Below are positions 9,356 through 19,237 of a DNA stretch of 64,000 nt, one piece after another; the first letter of the stretch is position 1, and every line of letters begins with the position of its first letter. The stretch spans positions 1 through 64,000 of the forward strand of contig NZ_JAMXWN010000006.1 in the NCBI RefSeq assembly GCF_024125425.1, in the 5' to 3' direction. This DNA comes from Sporolactobacillus kofuensis (lineage in GTDB: Bacteria > Bacillota > Bacilli > Bacillales > Sporolactobacillaceae). The position numbers and the translations under genes are program-made. The notes under the pieces were generated by a model that made no database searches, was not told the DNA's origin, and saw only the letters and a program-made list of their open reading frames with translations.

Positions 9356-10171
9356 ATGTCATTAAATACAGATTTTATGGTTAAAGTGGCCCATACGGCC
9401 ATTCAGGGTGTCCCCGTCACGCTGCAAATTGTGCTCGTTGCATTATTGATTTCATTGCCGGTCGGCTGCCTATTTGCTTTAATCAGAATTTATCGGATCA
9501 AGGGCTTGGAACAAATCGTTAAGTTGTATGTATCATTTGTCAGAGGAACGCCGATCATTGCGCAGATTTTGATTGTCTACAGTGCGTTTCCGAGCTTACT
9601 GAATATGATCATCGGCAAAGCTGCATTCAGCATTAATCCAATCTATTATGCTTATATTGTCTTCACATTGAACAGTATTGCAACCCTGACGGAGGTGTTC
9701 CGTTCCGCTTTGCAGACAGTTGATAAAGGGCAACTTGAAGCGGGTTTGATGGTCGGGATGAGGCCCCGTCAAATTTTTTGGCGGATCATTTTGCCTCAAG
9801 CATTAATTTCAGCATTGCCAAACATTACGAATGCAACCTTATATCTGATGAAAAATTCTTCTTTAGCGTTTATTATGTCTGTTAAAGATATTACTGCGAT
9901 CGCGAAAACTGAGGCAGCTTTCAACTATAATTTTCTGGAAGCTTATTTGGTGGTTTGGGTTTACTATCTGATTATCTGTTATAGTGCTGAAGTGATTTTC
10001 TATCTACTCGAACGCTACTTCAGCAAATATCGGAGATCTACGAAGAAAACGACGTACTTCAACTGGCAGCCTTTTAGCATCAAACAGCCGAATGTGTCAG
10101 CGGAAGCAGAGTTAACAGAAAGCGGGAGGGGCGATCATGCTCAAAATAGAAGGATTAAGAAAAAGCTATGA
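9356..10171 (+). CDS. Amino-acid ABC transporter permease 2
   Basis: A 271-residue second permease, with the same coupling loop ([18 protein letters not shown]) near residue 127. Compared with its partner it has about 35 extra hydrophilic C-terminal residues, which overlap the start of the ATPase gene by 35 bases. That overlap suggests translational coupling. GGGGAG eight bases upstream supports the start. Confidence 0.88.
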   Translation: MSLNTDFMVKVAHTAIQGVPVTLQIVLVALLISLPVGCLFALIRIYRIKGLEQIVKLYVSFVRGTPIIAQILIVYSAFPSLLNMIIGKAAFSINPIYYAYIVFTLNSIATLTEVFRSALQTVDKGQLEAGLMVGMRPRQIFWRIILPQALISALPNITNATLYLMKNSSLAFIMSVKDITAIAKTEAAFNYNFLEAYLVVWVYYLIICYSAEVIFYLLERYFSKYRRSTKKTTYFNWQPFSIKQPNVSAEAELTESGRGDHAQNRRIKKKL

Positions 10172-10877
10172 TGGCAATGAAATTCTAAAGGGTATCAGCG
10201 TGGATGTAAGCAAGGGGGACGTGATCTCGATCATCGGACCCAGCGGTTCCGGGAAAACGACACTTTTGCGCAACATGACCACGTTAGAACAGGCAGATGG
10301 CGGACACATTCAATTTGCCGATGTCGATAAAGATTTTCAAAAATTAAGCAGCAAAGACATTCAGACGATTCGCCGCAATGTCGGGTTTGTTTTTCAAAAC
10401 TATAACCTTTTTAATAATAAAACAGCTTTGCAGAACATCACGGAAGGGTTGATCGTAGCCCGCAAAGTGAATAAAAGCGAGGCTAAAAAAATTGCTCTAG
10501 AGGCACTGGAACGTGTCGGACTGTCGGATCGCCAGAACCACTATCCATCACAGCTCTCCGGTGGTCAGCAGCAGCGGGTAGGAATTGCCCGTGCAGTGGC
10601 CTTGAATCCGAAAGTTATCTTCTTTGATGAGCCGACCTCAGCACTGGATCCGGAACTTGTCGGGGAAGTTCTTAAAGTCATGCGGGATTTGGCTGAATCC
10701 GGGACGACGATGGTAGTTGTCACCCATCAGATGAATTTTGCACGCAACGTTTCCAATAAAGTTATTTTTATGGCAGATGGGCACATTGTCGAGCAAGGAT
10801 CGCCGGAATCTATTTTTGAACATCCTTCAGAAAAGAGGACTCAAGAATTCCTGACCGATATCTTGGCGAATGTGTAA
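10137..10877 (+). CDS. Amino-acid ABC transporter ATP-binding protein
   Basis: A 246-residue GlnQ/HisP-type ATPase with all motifs: Walker [10 protein letters not shown] near residue 32, Q-loop VFQNYNLF, signature LSGGQQQR near 137, Walker [14 protein letters not shown] and the switch histidine in VVTHQM. It energises import by the two preceding permeases. The start lies inside the end of the upstream gene, with GGGAGGGG just before the ATG. It is the last gene before a terminator. Confidence 0.92.
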   Translation: MLKIEGLRKSYDGNEILKGISVDVSKGDVISIIGPSGSGKTTLLRNMTTLEQADGGHIQFADVDKDFQKLSSKDIQTIRRNVGFVFQNYNLFNNKTALQNITEGLIVARKVNKSEAKKIALEALERVGLSDRQNHYPSQLSGGQQQRVGIARAVALNPKVIFFDEPTSALDPELVGEVLKVMRDLAESGTTMVVVTHQMNFARNVSNKVIFMADGHIVEQGSPESIFEHPSEKRTQEFLTDILANV

Positions 10878-10897
10878 GGTATTAAAGGAGTGGGGAG

Positions 10898-10918
10898 ACC
10901 GGGCTTAGCCCGGTTTTT
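10898..10918 (+). terminator. Terminator of the ABC operon, first hairpin of the repeat array
   Basis: ACCGGGC-TTA-GCCCGGT followed by TTTT. The same hairpin type (ACTAGGC or ACCAGGC, TTA, GCCTGGT, T run) recurs at the end of every following array unit. Confidence 0.85.
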
Positions 10919-11690
10919 CTTAACAAGATAAGAAAGTATAAAATTGGGGGCTTGCTGATAGGTGCCCCCTCAATAAATTAAGTTCAGGACACGGAAGCGC
11001 GAGACGCCTGCGGGAGTGCAGGCCAGGGGAGACCCCGCAGATGACGGTTGATCGAGGAGGCTCCCGGACTGCCCGCGGCAAGCGAGCAGCTAAAGTGTCA
11101 TTCAAGACAAGAGTGATGATTCAAAGCCGCATAGGAGTAACAGCAAAGGACTAGGCTTAGCCTGGTTTTTCTAAGAAAAGATAAAAATGGGCTTAGGGTT
11201 CATGTCAGCGACAGCGATGTTAACGTAAAAAAGTTCTGATTCAGACACGGAAGCGCGAGACGCCTGCGGGAGTGCAGGCCAGGGGAGACCCCGCAGATAA
11301 CGGTTGATCGAGGAGGCTCCCGGACTGCCCGCGGCAAGCGAGCAGCTAAAGTGTCATTCAAGCACAAGAGTGATGATTCAAAGCCGCATAGGGTAACCGG
11401 AAAGGACTAGGCTTAGCCTGGTTTTTCTAAGAAAAGATAAAAATGGGCTTAGGGTTCATGTCAGCGATGTTAACGTAAAAAAGTTCTGATTCAAACACGG
11501 AAGCGCGAGACGCCTGCGGGCGTGCAGGCCAGGGGAGACCCCGCAGATGACGTTTGATCGAGGAGGCTCCCGGATTGCCCGCGGCAAGCGAGCAGCTGAA
11601 GTGTCATTCAAGCACAAGAGTGATGATTCAAAGCCGCATAGGAGTAACCGGAAAGGACTAGGCTTAGCCTGGTTTTTATGAAAAACGTTG
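10919..11690 (+). repeat. Three-unit GC-rich repeat array (locus 1)
   Basis: Three near-identical GC-rich cores begin at 10985, 11241 and 11491 (unit spacing 256 and 250 bases). Each core holds GAGACGCCTGCGGG, GGGGAGACCCCGCAG, GAGGAGGCTCCCGGA and GCCCGCGGCAAGCGAGCAGC. Each unit ends with a terminator-like hairpin (11150-11171, 11406-11426, 11657-11677). A leader hairpin GGGGGC/GCCCCC lies at 10946-10970. A second locus with the same organisation is at 44534-45057. Short ORFs through the cores are frame-open because of GC content and are not genes. Confidence 0.9.
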
Positions 11691-11755
11691 GTGATCCGGG
11701 TTATTCATTTAATAATTCGATGCAGTTTAAACTAGTTTAGAAGGAGACATAACAC

Positions 11756-12499
11756 GTGGCAAACGAACAAAAACATGTGATCGTAACCGGTGCAAGCAGC
11801 GGCATCGGACGCGCATCCGCAATCGCATTGGCACAGCGGGGTTATACCGTCCATTTGATTGGTCGGAATGCAGAGCGCTTGGCTGATGTTCAAGCAAAGA
11901 CAACGATTAACGGTATACAAAGCCAGACTTATCAACTGGAGTTGACGGATCAGGCAGCGGTTAAACAAACGTTTGATGAGATTTATCTGAAAACCAGCAG
12001 AATTGATGGGTTAGTGAACGCAGCAGGTATTTTCTATACAACGGATGTCTTAGATTACAACGATCCATCTTGGGAAGAAATCATGAATGTCAACTACTAC
12101 GGTACACTTTATCCGAGTCTGGCCCTGTTGCCGAAACTGTTTGACCAAGGTTTTGGCAGTATTGTAAACGTCACTTCAGTGGATGCATTTGACGGAATCT
12201 TGAATTATGGTGCGTATGCAGCTTCAAAAGGCGCAGTGACCAGTCTGACTAAAACGCTGGCACTCGAGGGCGCTTCTAAAAATGTACGCGTAAACGCGGT
12301 TGTGCCAGGTATTACGGATACGGAAATGACCCATGAACGCATTCTGGAGAACATTGAAAAATACCGTAAAAAAGTGCCGATGCAGCGTGCAGCCCAGGCT
12401 ACTGAAGTTGCGCAGCCGATTGCTTTCTTGATTTCTAATGATTCCAGCTACATTACCGGTCAAAGTCTCCATGTCAATGGCGGCTGGCGGTTGGCTTAA
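11756..12499 (+). CDS. Short-chain dehydrogenase/reductase (SDR)
   Basis: A 247-residue classical SDR. The cofactor motif TGASSGIG lies at residues 11-18, NAAG near 88, the catalytic Ser in VNVTSVDA near 140, and YAASK near 155. The tail ITGQSLHVNGGW is typical of FabG-like members. The start is GTG with AGAAGGAGA upstream. It is followed 32 bases later by a URO-D-fold gene, with which it forms a two-gene unit. The substrate is unknown; FabG proper is unlikely given the context. Confidence 0.85.
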   Translation: MANEQKHVIVTGASSGIGRASAIALAQRGYTVHLIGRNAERLADVQAKTTINGIQSQTYQLELTDQAAVKQTFDEIYLKTSRIDGLVNAAGIFYTTDVLDYNDPSWEEIMNVNYYGTLYPSLALLPKLFDQGFGSIVNVTSVDAFDGILNYGAYAASKGAVTSLTKTLALEGASKNVRVNAVVPGITDTEMTHERILENIEKYRKKVPMQRAAQATEVAQPIAFLISNDSSYITGQSLHVNGGWRLA

Positions 12500-12531
12500 A
12501 CGAAACCAATGGATAGGTGCAGGTGATTCAA

Positions 12532-13536
12532 GTGGCAGAAAACAAACATCAAATTCTCTTAGATACATTGGATAATAAACCGACATACCGGGTATTGGCG
12601 AGTTTCTGGCATCACTTTTTGCAAGATGAGCGGCAGCAAGTCTTTGGTTATCGGGATCAAGCCTCGATCGACAATGTGATTAAGCTTCAGCAGAGGTACT
12701 ACGATACCCATCATCCGGATTATACCAAGATTATGAGTGACAATTTCTTTTTACACCCGAGCGTAATTGACAACGCGTTTGAGACGCCGGCAGACCTGAA
12801 AAAAATTCAGCACATTGAACCGCATGATCCGTGGATCACACGTCAAGTGGCTGCGATTAAGTCGATTGTTGATCATTATCAGGGTGAGATCGGGAGCTTT
12901 TACAACATCTTCTCCCCATGGTACCAATTACGTCTACGTTTTGAGATCTTAGATAACGATCCTGGAAAGATCTATCGGCTGTTTAAAGCGGATCCGCAGG
13001 CGGTTGCTGAAGCATTTGATCTTCTTGCGGATGATTTAATTGTGCTTACTACAAAGTTGATTAAAACGTCCGGGATCGACGGCATCTACCTGTGTGTACA
13101 GCAGCCCCAGGATTCGGTCATCAGCACTAAGGAATGGCAAACATATATTCAACCAAGCGAAGTAAAATTGTTGCGTGCGGTTCAAAATGTTCATGATTAC
13201 AATATGGTACACATCTGCGGTTTTGCCGGCAAACATAATCGATTGGGCGATTACAAGGATTATCCGGCGAAAGTTTTCAGCTGGGCTTCATACGTTGAAC
13301 AGGTTTCCTTGAAGGAAGGAAAGGAACTCTTTGGCGGCCGTGCTGTGATGGGCGGTTTCGATAATACGGAAAACGGTGTTTATTACAGGGGTACTAAAGA
13401 GGAAATTCAGGCAGAAACGAAACGGCTGCTCGAAGAAAACGGACAGCAGGGTATTCTTCTCGGCGGCGATTGCAGTATTCCGTTTGACACGGATGACTCG
13501 CGTGCTAAGTGGATCAGTGAAGCTGCGAACGATTGA
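12532..13536 (+). CDS. Uroporphyrinogen-decarboxylase-fold protein
   Basis: About 334 residues of the URO-D superfamily, which includes HemE and cobalamin/coenzyme M-linked methyltransferases. Visible are IMSDNFFLHP near residue 75, DGIYLCVQQP near 180, VHICGFAGKHNRL near 225 and the C-terminal GILLGGDCSIP, the glycine-rich end of the barrel. Haem synthesis is unlikely: no hem genes are adjacent, and the family diverges from HemE. GTG at 12532 has AGGTGA five bases upstream; GTG at 12517 would add five residues. It may act with the neighbouring SDR on a small organic substrate, which is inference. Confidence 0.65.
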   Translation: MAENKHQILLDTLDNKPTYRVLASFWHHFLQDERQQVFGYRDQASIDNVIKLQQRYYDTHHPDYTKIMSDNFFLHPSVIDNAFETPADLKKIQHIEPHDPWITRQVAAIKSIVDHYQGEIGSFYNIFSPWYQLRLRFEILDNDPGKIYRLFKADPQAVAEAFDLLADDLIVLTTKLIKTSGIDGIYLCVQQPQDSVISTKEWQTYIQPSEVKLLRAVQNVHDYNMVHICGFAGKHNRLGDYKDYPAKVFSWASYVEQVSLKEGKELFGGRAVMGGFDNTENGVYYRGTKEEIQAETKRLLEENGQQGILLGGDCSIPFDTDDSRAKWISEAAND

Positions 13537-13594
13537 GTTTTCATGGAATTAACATTGAGAAAAGTGATCGATCAAGGGCTCACATCGTAAAGGA

Positions 13595-13643
13595 AACAGT
13601 CTCATTGTCTATGTATTGACAACTGAGACTGTTCTTTTGTTTT
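13595..13643 (+). terminator. Terminator after the URO-D-fold gene
   Basis: AACAGTCTCA (13595-13604) pairs exactly with TGAGACTGTT (13624-13633), followed by a T-rich stretch. Confidence 0.8.
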
Positions 13644-14426
13644 GTCCGGAACTTTTTGTTTATTCTCCAGATAGATGCATACTCCATCACCAAGTCTTTG
13701 TCTTTCAAAATAGCTTCAAAACCTTGTACGTGGATAAAATGTAAGCGGTGAAAGTTTTTGAAATAAAACGGTTGATTTTGAATGTAGGCGTGTTAAAATA
13801 ATGGAGTAAGGACAAATAGTAAGTCAAATGAATAAAGACAAGAAATGATGATAAAGTACCTGGTAGCAAACTGCGACGTCAAGTTTCAGAATCTAGTGTA
13901 TGTGGTTCAACCTTCCAAGTTCGGCATTTGACGCGATTCCTAAGCACTTGATACACAGGATGCTAATGTGGACAACAATGTAAAGCGCTTCACCTATTTG
14001 AGTGTGTAATGGTGAACCGGACATGGAAATGGAAACGTTCAAAAACATTCAAAAAAATGGCTATTGCAAAATGTGTTGCTGTTATGATCAAAGAAACTGG
14101 ATCTAGAGATTGTGCGGACACCTTAGATGATCTCGTTTTAATGACAAAGAATTGTAACCGTTTACGTACATAGCACCACTTGAAGCGAGCGCGCGTCAAT
14201 AGAAATAACCTGTTATCCGATTGGGTGATCTGGCTGTGATCAAGCTAAATCTGTTGCAATAAATGAAAGCGCTTATCACCCGATATCTGTTGCTCTGAAC
14301 AATGCAAGTTGTTGAAATGAAATAAATGGTATGACGAGATAACGAACATGTTCAGTACTGAGTGTTCTGCATGGAACGGAACGGTTCGATAACGATGTCA
14401 TAGACAACACGAGGAGTGAGTACGAA
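13644..14426 (+). promoter_or_regulatory. Long leader/regulatory gap before the fructose PTS gene with cre-like sites
   Basis: No convincing gene in this gap of nearly 800 bases. TGAAAGCGCTTATCA at 14264-14278 fits the CcpA cre consensus, and TGTAACCGTTTACG at 14153-14166 fits it except at the last base. A related palindrome, GTAAAGCGCTTCAC, lies near 13980. Together they suggest catabolite repression and perhaps a LacI-type operator for the PTS gene. The remainder may be decayed coding sequence; short ORFs here have no ribosome binding sites or family features. Confidence 0.5.
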
Positions 14427-16310
14427 ATGAAGATTACCGATCTGATGATTGAGCGTGTCATGGTAATGGACATGCAGGCAACAACCAAAGAAGAAGCCAT
14501 TGATGAACTCATCGCCAGCTTGACGAAGAACAAAAGAATTAATAATCCAAAGCTTTTCAAAGAAATGATTCTGAAGAGAGAGGCAGAATCAAGCACCGGA
14601 ATCGGTGACGGAATCGCTATGCCACATGCGAAAACGAAAGCGGTTAATGAAGCGACTGTTGTGTTCGGACGTAGCAAAAAAGGCGTCGATTATCATGCAC
14701 TCGACGGCAAACCCTCTCATCTCTTCTTTATGATTGCCGCACCGGAGGGCGCAGCAAATGTTCACTTACAAACGCTCGCGGCCCTTTCACGAATGCTGAT
14801 TGATCAGGAGTTTGTTTCCAGAGTGCAACAGGCCGAGACATCTACAAAGGTTGCTCAGCTGTTTAACGAAAAACAAGCGGAGAATGAGGAAAAAGAAAAA
14901 AGAGAAGCGAACCAAACAGCTGCAACAGTAACCGAGAATGAGAAATTTGTCGTTGCCGTTACCGCATGTCCTACAGGGATCGCGCATACCTATATGGCTG
15001 AAGATGCACTGAAGAAGAAAGCTGCGGAGATGGGCGTTTCGATCCGAGTCGAGACAAATGGTTCTGAAGGTGCGAAGCACGTGCTCACGCGCGACGAAAT
15101 CTCTCGCGCCGCCGGAGTCATTGTAGCGGCTGACAAAAAAGTTGAAATGGCGCGCTTTGACGGCAAGAAGGTTCTTCAGACACCAGTCAGCGACGGCATT
15201 CGCAAGCCAGAAGAATTGATTACAAAGGCGTTGAAAGGACAAGCACCGGTATATCATGCAGAGAGCGGTTCGTCAGATGCTGAGACGGAAAGCACAAACG
15301 GCCTCTGGAACAAGATCTATAAAGATCTGATGAACGGAATTTCACATATGCTTCCTTTCGTTGTCGGTGGTGGTATCTTACTTGCCATCTCCTTCATGTT
15401 CGAACATCTTGGCAAGGACAATACAATTTATCAAATGCTGAGTGCGGTTGCCGGCGGGCAAACCGGGGCATTTCATTTCCTAATTGCAATTCTGGCTGGT
15501 TATATTGCCGTCAGTATCGGCGATCGTCCTGCACTAATGCCCGGGGTTGTGGGTGGATTTATGGCTTACTCAGCGAACGCAGGATTCCTTGGTGGTCTTG
15601 CTGCAGGTTTTCTGGCTGGATGGGTTATTCTCTTATTGAAAAAATTATTGTCTGGACTTCCTAAAACACTGAATGGTTTGAAACCGATTTTGCTTTATCC
15701 AGTATTCGGTCTTCTGATTACCGGCGGACTCATGTATTATATTCTTAACCCGATTTTTACATTTATTAATACAAGTATGGTTAGTGGACTGAGTCATCTG
15801 GGTACCGGAAACGCCATACTGCTTGGGCTTGTTCTTGGCGGTATGCAAGCTGTCGATATGGGTGGCCCTGTTAATAAAGCGGCCTATACATTTGCAATCG
15901 GCGTATTCACCAGTGGTGCTGCAAACGGTGGGTTGATGATGGCTGCTGTTATGGCCGGCGGTATGGTTCCACCGCTTGCCATCGCCTTGGCAACAACGTT
16001 CTTCAAAGCAAAATTCAATGAAGAAGAGCGTAAAGCAGGCCTCACAAACTATGCGCTCGGGTTATCCTTTATTACTGAAGGTGCAATCCCATTTGCTGCC
16101 GCTGATCCTCTGCGGATTATTGTTTCGAGTATTGTCGGTTCGGCAACTGCTGGCGCATTGACGCAATTATGGAAGGTCAATATTCCAGCTCCGCATGGTG
16201 GTATCTTTGTTGTTGCTTTGAGCAATCAGCCGTTTCTGTTCATCGCGGCAATTCTGATTGGCGCGATGATTTCCGGTCTGTTGATCGGTTTATGGAAGAA
16301 AGCCATTTGA
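14427..16310 (+). CDS. fruA: Fructose-type PTS enzyme IIABC
   Basis: A 627-residue fused permease of the fructose PTS. EIIA comes first, with active-site His67 in GIAMPHAKT. A charged Glu/Lys linker (about 150-165) leads to EIIB with Cys181 in VTACPTGIAHTYMAE. EIIC follows from about residue 290 to the end with around eight to nine hydrophobic segments. It takes up and phosphorylates fructose or a related ketose. CGAGGAG precedes the ATG. The usual fruR and fruK neighbours are absent, so the specificity within the fructose family is open. Likely CcpA-controlled through upstream cre-like sites. Confidence 0.88.
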   Translation: MKITDLMIERVMVMDMQATTKEEAIDELIASLTKNKRINNPKLFKEMILKREAESSTGIGDGIAMPHAKTKAVNEATVVFGRSKKGVDYHALDGKPSHLFFMIAAPEGAANVHLQTLAALSRMLIDQEFVSRVQQAETSTKVAQLFNEKQAENEEKEKREANQTAATVTENEKFVVAVTACPTGIAHTYMAEDALKKKAAEMGVSIRVETNGSEGAKHVLTRDEISRAAGVIVAADKKVEMARFDGKKVLQTPVSDGIRKPEELITKALKGQAPVYHAESGSSDAETESTNGLWNKIYKDLMNGISHMLPFVVGGGILLAISFMFEHLGKDNTIYQMLSAVAGGQTGAFHFLIAILAGYIAVSIGDRPALMPGVVGGFMAYSANAGFLGGLAAGFLAGWVILLLKKLLSGLPKTLNGLKPILLYPVFGLLITGGLMYYILNPIFTFINTSMVSGLSHLGTGNAILLGLVLGGMQAVDMGGPVNKAAYTFAIGVFTSGAANGGLMMAAVMAGGMVPPLAIALATTFFKAKFNEEERKAGLTNYALGLSFITEGAIPFAAADPLRIIVSSIVGSATAGALTQLWKVNIPAPHGGIFVVALSNQPFLFIAAILIGAMISGLLIGLWKKAI

Positions 16311-16385
16311 GAAACTGAAACGGGTAGCCGTTTCGAAAAATAAAGCGGTTGGATCAATTGAATTTATAAAATAAGCATCATGAGC

Positions 16386-16427
16386 AGGTGTCTCAACAGT
16401 CTATCGACTGCGAGGCACCTTTTTTTA
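16386..16427 (+). terminator. Terminator after fruA
   Basis: AGGTGTCTC pairs with GAGGCACCT (one G-T), with inner CAGTC/GACTG, then seven T. Confidence 0.85.
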
Positions 16428-16507
16428 CAAGTAACGGAAGTAGTCACATAAAATTTCGAGTAAATTGATGGTTCATATTAGCGGCGTAATGCTTGAAGAG
16501 AATTTTG

Positions 16508-16620
16508 ATTCAAACACGAATGGTGAGACGCCGGCGGGATCTGCTCAGTTGAACGATTAGGGGGGAGAACCCCTCGGGCTTTATAGGTTTTACCGAGGAC
16601 TGCTGGATTATTAATGTAGG
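16508..16620 (+). repeat. Diverged single copy of the GC-rich repeat family
   Basis: GGTGAGACGCCGGCGGGATC, then GGGGGGAGAACCCCTCGGGC and a GAGGACTGCTGGAT end preserve the order of the array core but with many changes. The rest of the gap to 16990 shows no supportable gene; a reading frame of 19 codons at 16793 has no recognisable product. Confidence 0.55.
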
Positions 16621-16997
16621 GTACAGTTTATCATTGATGCCCTTGCAGTCTCATAAAGACAAATTCAGTTATAACTTTATGTAAATAGATAGCTTGCACA
16701 AGTGAGTGGATCGTTTCTTATTATTACTTCTCTGATTAACAAACACGCATCATCGGTTATTCACTCTGCTGTTAAACAGCGGGAGGGCATATGATGGAAA
16801 GCAACCCCTGGAGGTGGCAAGTATTGAAGGGGTGGTCGGTACATTTATAAGGTTGTTCCTCTGATCATCGTTGTGGTGCTAGAGATACGCGTAATGGAAC
16901 AACTACAATTCTTGGTGGACCAGACGGAGAGTGCGTTTGATTAGCTGCTTCTCATGGTCATCCTGTGTGCAAAGTTACTCCATGATACCAGCTAAAA

Positions 16998-17035
16998 GAA
17001 ACACCCCCACACTGATTTTCGTGTGGGGGTGTTTC
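16998..17035 (-). terminator. Strong terminator of the RpiR operon
   Basis: A perfect 15-base stem, GAAACACCCCCACAC with GTGTGGGGGTGTTTC, followed on the minus strand by CTTTT. It lies about 60 bases beyond the end of the rpiR-type gene. Confidence 0.9.
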
Positions 17036-17093
17036 TACTAAGGCGTCCAGGATTTGTCCTTGCCTCATTTGATTCAAGAAGTCATCGTGTCTT

Positions 17094-17939
17094 TTAAATT
17101 TTTTGTGATGAAATTAATAATTCATGCTTTTGAATCTTGTTCTTTAGCAGAGGATTGTCTGCAATCAACAACATGAAAATAGCTTCAATTGCTGTGACGG
17201 CGGTTACTCTGGAAAAGAAATATTCCGACATAAAAATCGTACCTCTGCTGGCTGTAACGATGTTATAGTCAGACAGCACAGCAATAGGTGAACTACTATT
17301 ATTTGTGAGAGCCACAACTTTTACGTTTTTCTCTTTCGCAACATTGATTAATTGAATCAACCGCCGAGATTCTCCAGAGTTCGAGATGACGATCACCGCA
17401 TCTAAATCAGTTAAGTTTAATGTCTGCCCCATGGCTACTTCCCAAGAAGAAGCTGTAAACGCTAGTCGCCCAATCTGATTAAACTTAAAGCATGCATCAA
17501 GTGCTACAGGAAAAGTATTACCTTCAGCCATGATTTGAATTAACCGTGCATCTTTAATGACTCGAATAATATGCTTAATTATTGTTTCGTCAAAGCCCTC
17601 TAATGTTGCGCGAATTTCATCTTCTTTATCGTTCATTAATCGTTCTAGGGTTTTATCTTGACTGCTCAAAGACATAGTACCTTGAGATTCAACGTTGATT
17701 AATGAACTCTGTGCTAACAAGACTTTAAGATGATGAAATCCATCGAGATCAATCCTTCTACAAAAACGTGATACGGATGCTTCGCTAACATCTGCACGAT
17801 TTGCGAGTTGTGAAATGGTTGCATTGATCACAAACTGAGGGTCGTTGATAATTAAATCGACTATTTTTTTTTCGGACTTAGAAAAATGACCGAGATTGGA
17901 ATAGATTCGATTGACAAAGCCTTTAGTATCAGACTCCAT
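17094..17939 (-). CDS. RpiR/MurR-family transcriptional regulator
   Basis: A 281-residue regulator with an N-terminal HTH_6 domain (IVDLIINDPQFV, then ISQLANRADVSEASVSRFCRR around residues 42-62) and a C-terminal SIS sugar-phosphate-binding domain (about 120-260) including VIVISNSGESRRLIQLI. Such proteins sense phosphosugars. It ends the two-gene minus-strand operon, 13 bases after the Gfo/Idh dehydrogenase, and opposes the sugar-uptake cluster. Its target is probably its own operon; the effector cannot be deduced. Confidence 0.88.
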   Translation of the reverse strand: MESDTKGFVNRIYSNLGHFSKSEKKIVDLIINDPQFVINATISQLANRADVSEASVSRFCRRIDLDGFHHLKVLLAQSSLINVESQGTMSLSSQDKTLERLMNDKEDEIRATLEGFDETIIKHIIRVIKDARLIQIMAEGNTFPVALDACFKFNQIGRLAFTASSWEVAMGQTLNLTDLDAVIVISNSGESRRLIQLINVAKEKNVKVVALTNNSSSPIAVLSDYNIVTASRGTIFMSEYFFSRVTAVTAIEAIFMLLIADNPLLKNKIQKHELLISSQKI

Positions 17940-17952
17940 GCTATGATCCTAA

Positions 17953-18951
17953 TTAATACTCCGTGCTATCAAATGGGTACTTCATGCCCCATTGGTTCCG
18001 CACGTTTGTTAATATGTTCATGATGTCACAGGATAATGCGAATTCACCCTCGTCATGACCTTGTTCAATATATCTTTGCATGTCTTGGACTTCGTATTGA
18101 AGGGCAAGAGATTCGTCCCCGGCCGTAACCACTTCATGCGATTCAGTATGTGCATCATCTGTAAACGTAATATCAGCTTTTGTTGCACGCGGATAATTAG
18201 AGATTTCAATATATCCCTTGGTGCCGGAAATGACGCCACGTTTCGGTTGTTTTGCGCGCATGGACAGGGCCATAACAGCGAGTTGATCATCCAGGTTTTT
18301 CAGGATAATTCCGGATTGTTCATCTACCCCTGTTTCAAAGTATTTAACTGTCGACAGAACATTAACCGGTTGTGATTTCAAGAAAGAACGTGCAAAGGCT
18401 GTGGCATAGCCGCCAATGTCCAACAATGCACCGCCAGCCAAATCCTTATTAAAGAAGCGATTTTTGACATCGTAATCCTTTAAACTACCGAAGTTTACTT
18501 GGACTAAGTTAACATCGCCAATTTTACCGGAATTGATCATTTCTTTTATTTTTTTGTACAGTGGCATGTGTAACAGCGTTAAGCCTTCGGTGACAATCAA
18601 TCCTTTTTCATTAGCTAATTCTTTAACTTTATTTAATTGTTGTGAATTGACTGTGATTGCTTTTTCAGCAAAAACATGTTTGCCGGCTTGCAACGCTTTC
18701 ATAATATATTCATAGTGAAAATTGTGTGGGGTTGCAATATAGATGATATCTACATTAGGATCATTAACCATTTCATCAGGATTTGTGAATATGTGCTGAA
18801 CATTCTTTTCTTCACTGAATGCTTTTAAGGCAGCCTCATTAACATCAGCTACTGCATAAATTTCTCCATTCACAGAATTCAATGCATCTGCCATTTCGTG
18901 TGCAATCCATCCGGTGCCAACCATGCCCCAATTGTACTTTTTCATTTTCAT
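17953..18951 (-). CDS. Gfo/Idh/MocA-family oxidoreductase
   Basis: A 332-residue NAD(P)-dependent sugar or cyclitol dehydrogenase. The N-terminal Rossmann segment GMVGTGWIAHEMADAL is followed by the family motif AEKAITVN near residue 95, where the Lys is catalytic, and by the C-terminal beta-sheet domain (GGALLDIGGYATAFARSF). AAGGGATGA precedes the ATG. It is first in the operon with the RpiR regulator, under a strong minus-strand promoter at 19107-19135 that overlaps a cre-like sequence. The exact substrate is unknown. Confidence 0.85.
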   Translation of the reverse strand: MKMKKYNWGMVGTGWIAHEMADALNSVNGEIYAVADVNEAALKAFSEEKNVQHIFTNPDEMVNDPNVDIIYIATPHNFHYEYIMKALQAGKHVFAEKAITVNSQQLNKVKELANEKGLIVTEGLTLLHMPLYKKIKEMINSGKIGDVNLVQVNFGSLKDYDVKNRFFNKDLAGGALLDIGGYATAFARSFLKSQPVNVLSTVKYFETGVDEQSGIILKNLDDQLAVMALSMRAKQPKRGVISGTKGYIEISNYPRATKADITFTDDAHTESHEVVTAGDESLALQYEVQDMQRYIEQGHDEGEFALSCDIMNILTNVRNQWGMKYPFDSTEY

Positions 18952-19106
18952 TCATCCCTTCACTAATTGAATTTTTTTAAAGCCTGACCAAGCAAACCGT
19001 AGTACCTTCACCTAAGCCAACAAACTAAAGGATCATCAATAGTCTTTTGGATAAAATTTAAAATGAAAGTGATTTGCATAAATAATTTAACTTTGAAATT
19101 AATTTT

Positions 19107-19135
19107 AATATAGTTTATGGAAGCGTTTTTGTCAA
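19107..19135 (-). promoter_or_regulatory. Sigma-A promoter of the Gfo/Idh-RpiR operon with overlapping cre-like site
   Basis: On the minus strand TTGACA (19135-19130), 17-base spacer, TATATT (19112-19107). The spacer and -35 contain TGGAAGCGTTTTTG on the plus strand, which fits the cre core TGNAANCG but not the distal end. Confidence 0.7.
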
Positions 19136-19237
19136 TAGAAAAACTTTAAAAATTTCATGCTGACCATTATGGTGGATCGTATGTGTAAAAAGTTGCTCAG
19201 AGCGATAATGTGCTGATAGATATAATGGTTTGAGAAT

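Noticed and set aside
10920-11105. 61-codon minus-strand ORF, also found at 44482-44721
   Set aside because: It runs through the GC-rich repeat core and leader; no ribosome binding site, and it tracks the repeat rather than a protein.
12532-13536. HemE of haem synthesis
   Set aside because: The URO-D fold is clear but the sequence diverges from HemE and it is paired with an SDR, not with hem genes.
13990-14199. 69-codon minus-strand ORF in the gap before fruA
   Set aside because: No ribosome binding site and no recognisable features; it overlaps cre-like regulatory sequence.
16740-16990. Possible small bacteriocin-like peptides
   Set aside because: Short frames such as the one at 16793 lack homology, a convincing ribosome binding site for the longer frame, or any modification or immunity gene nearby.
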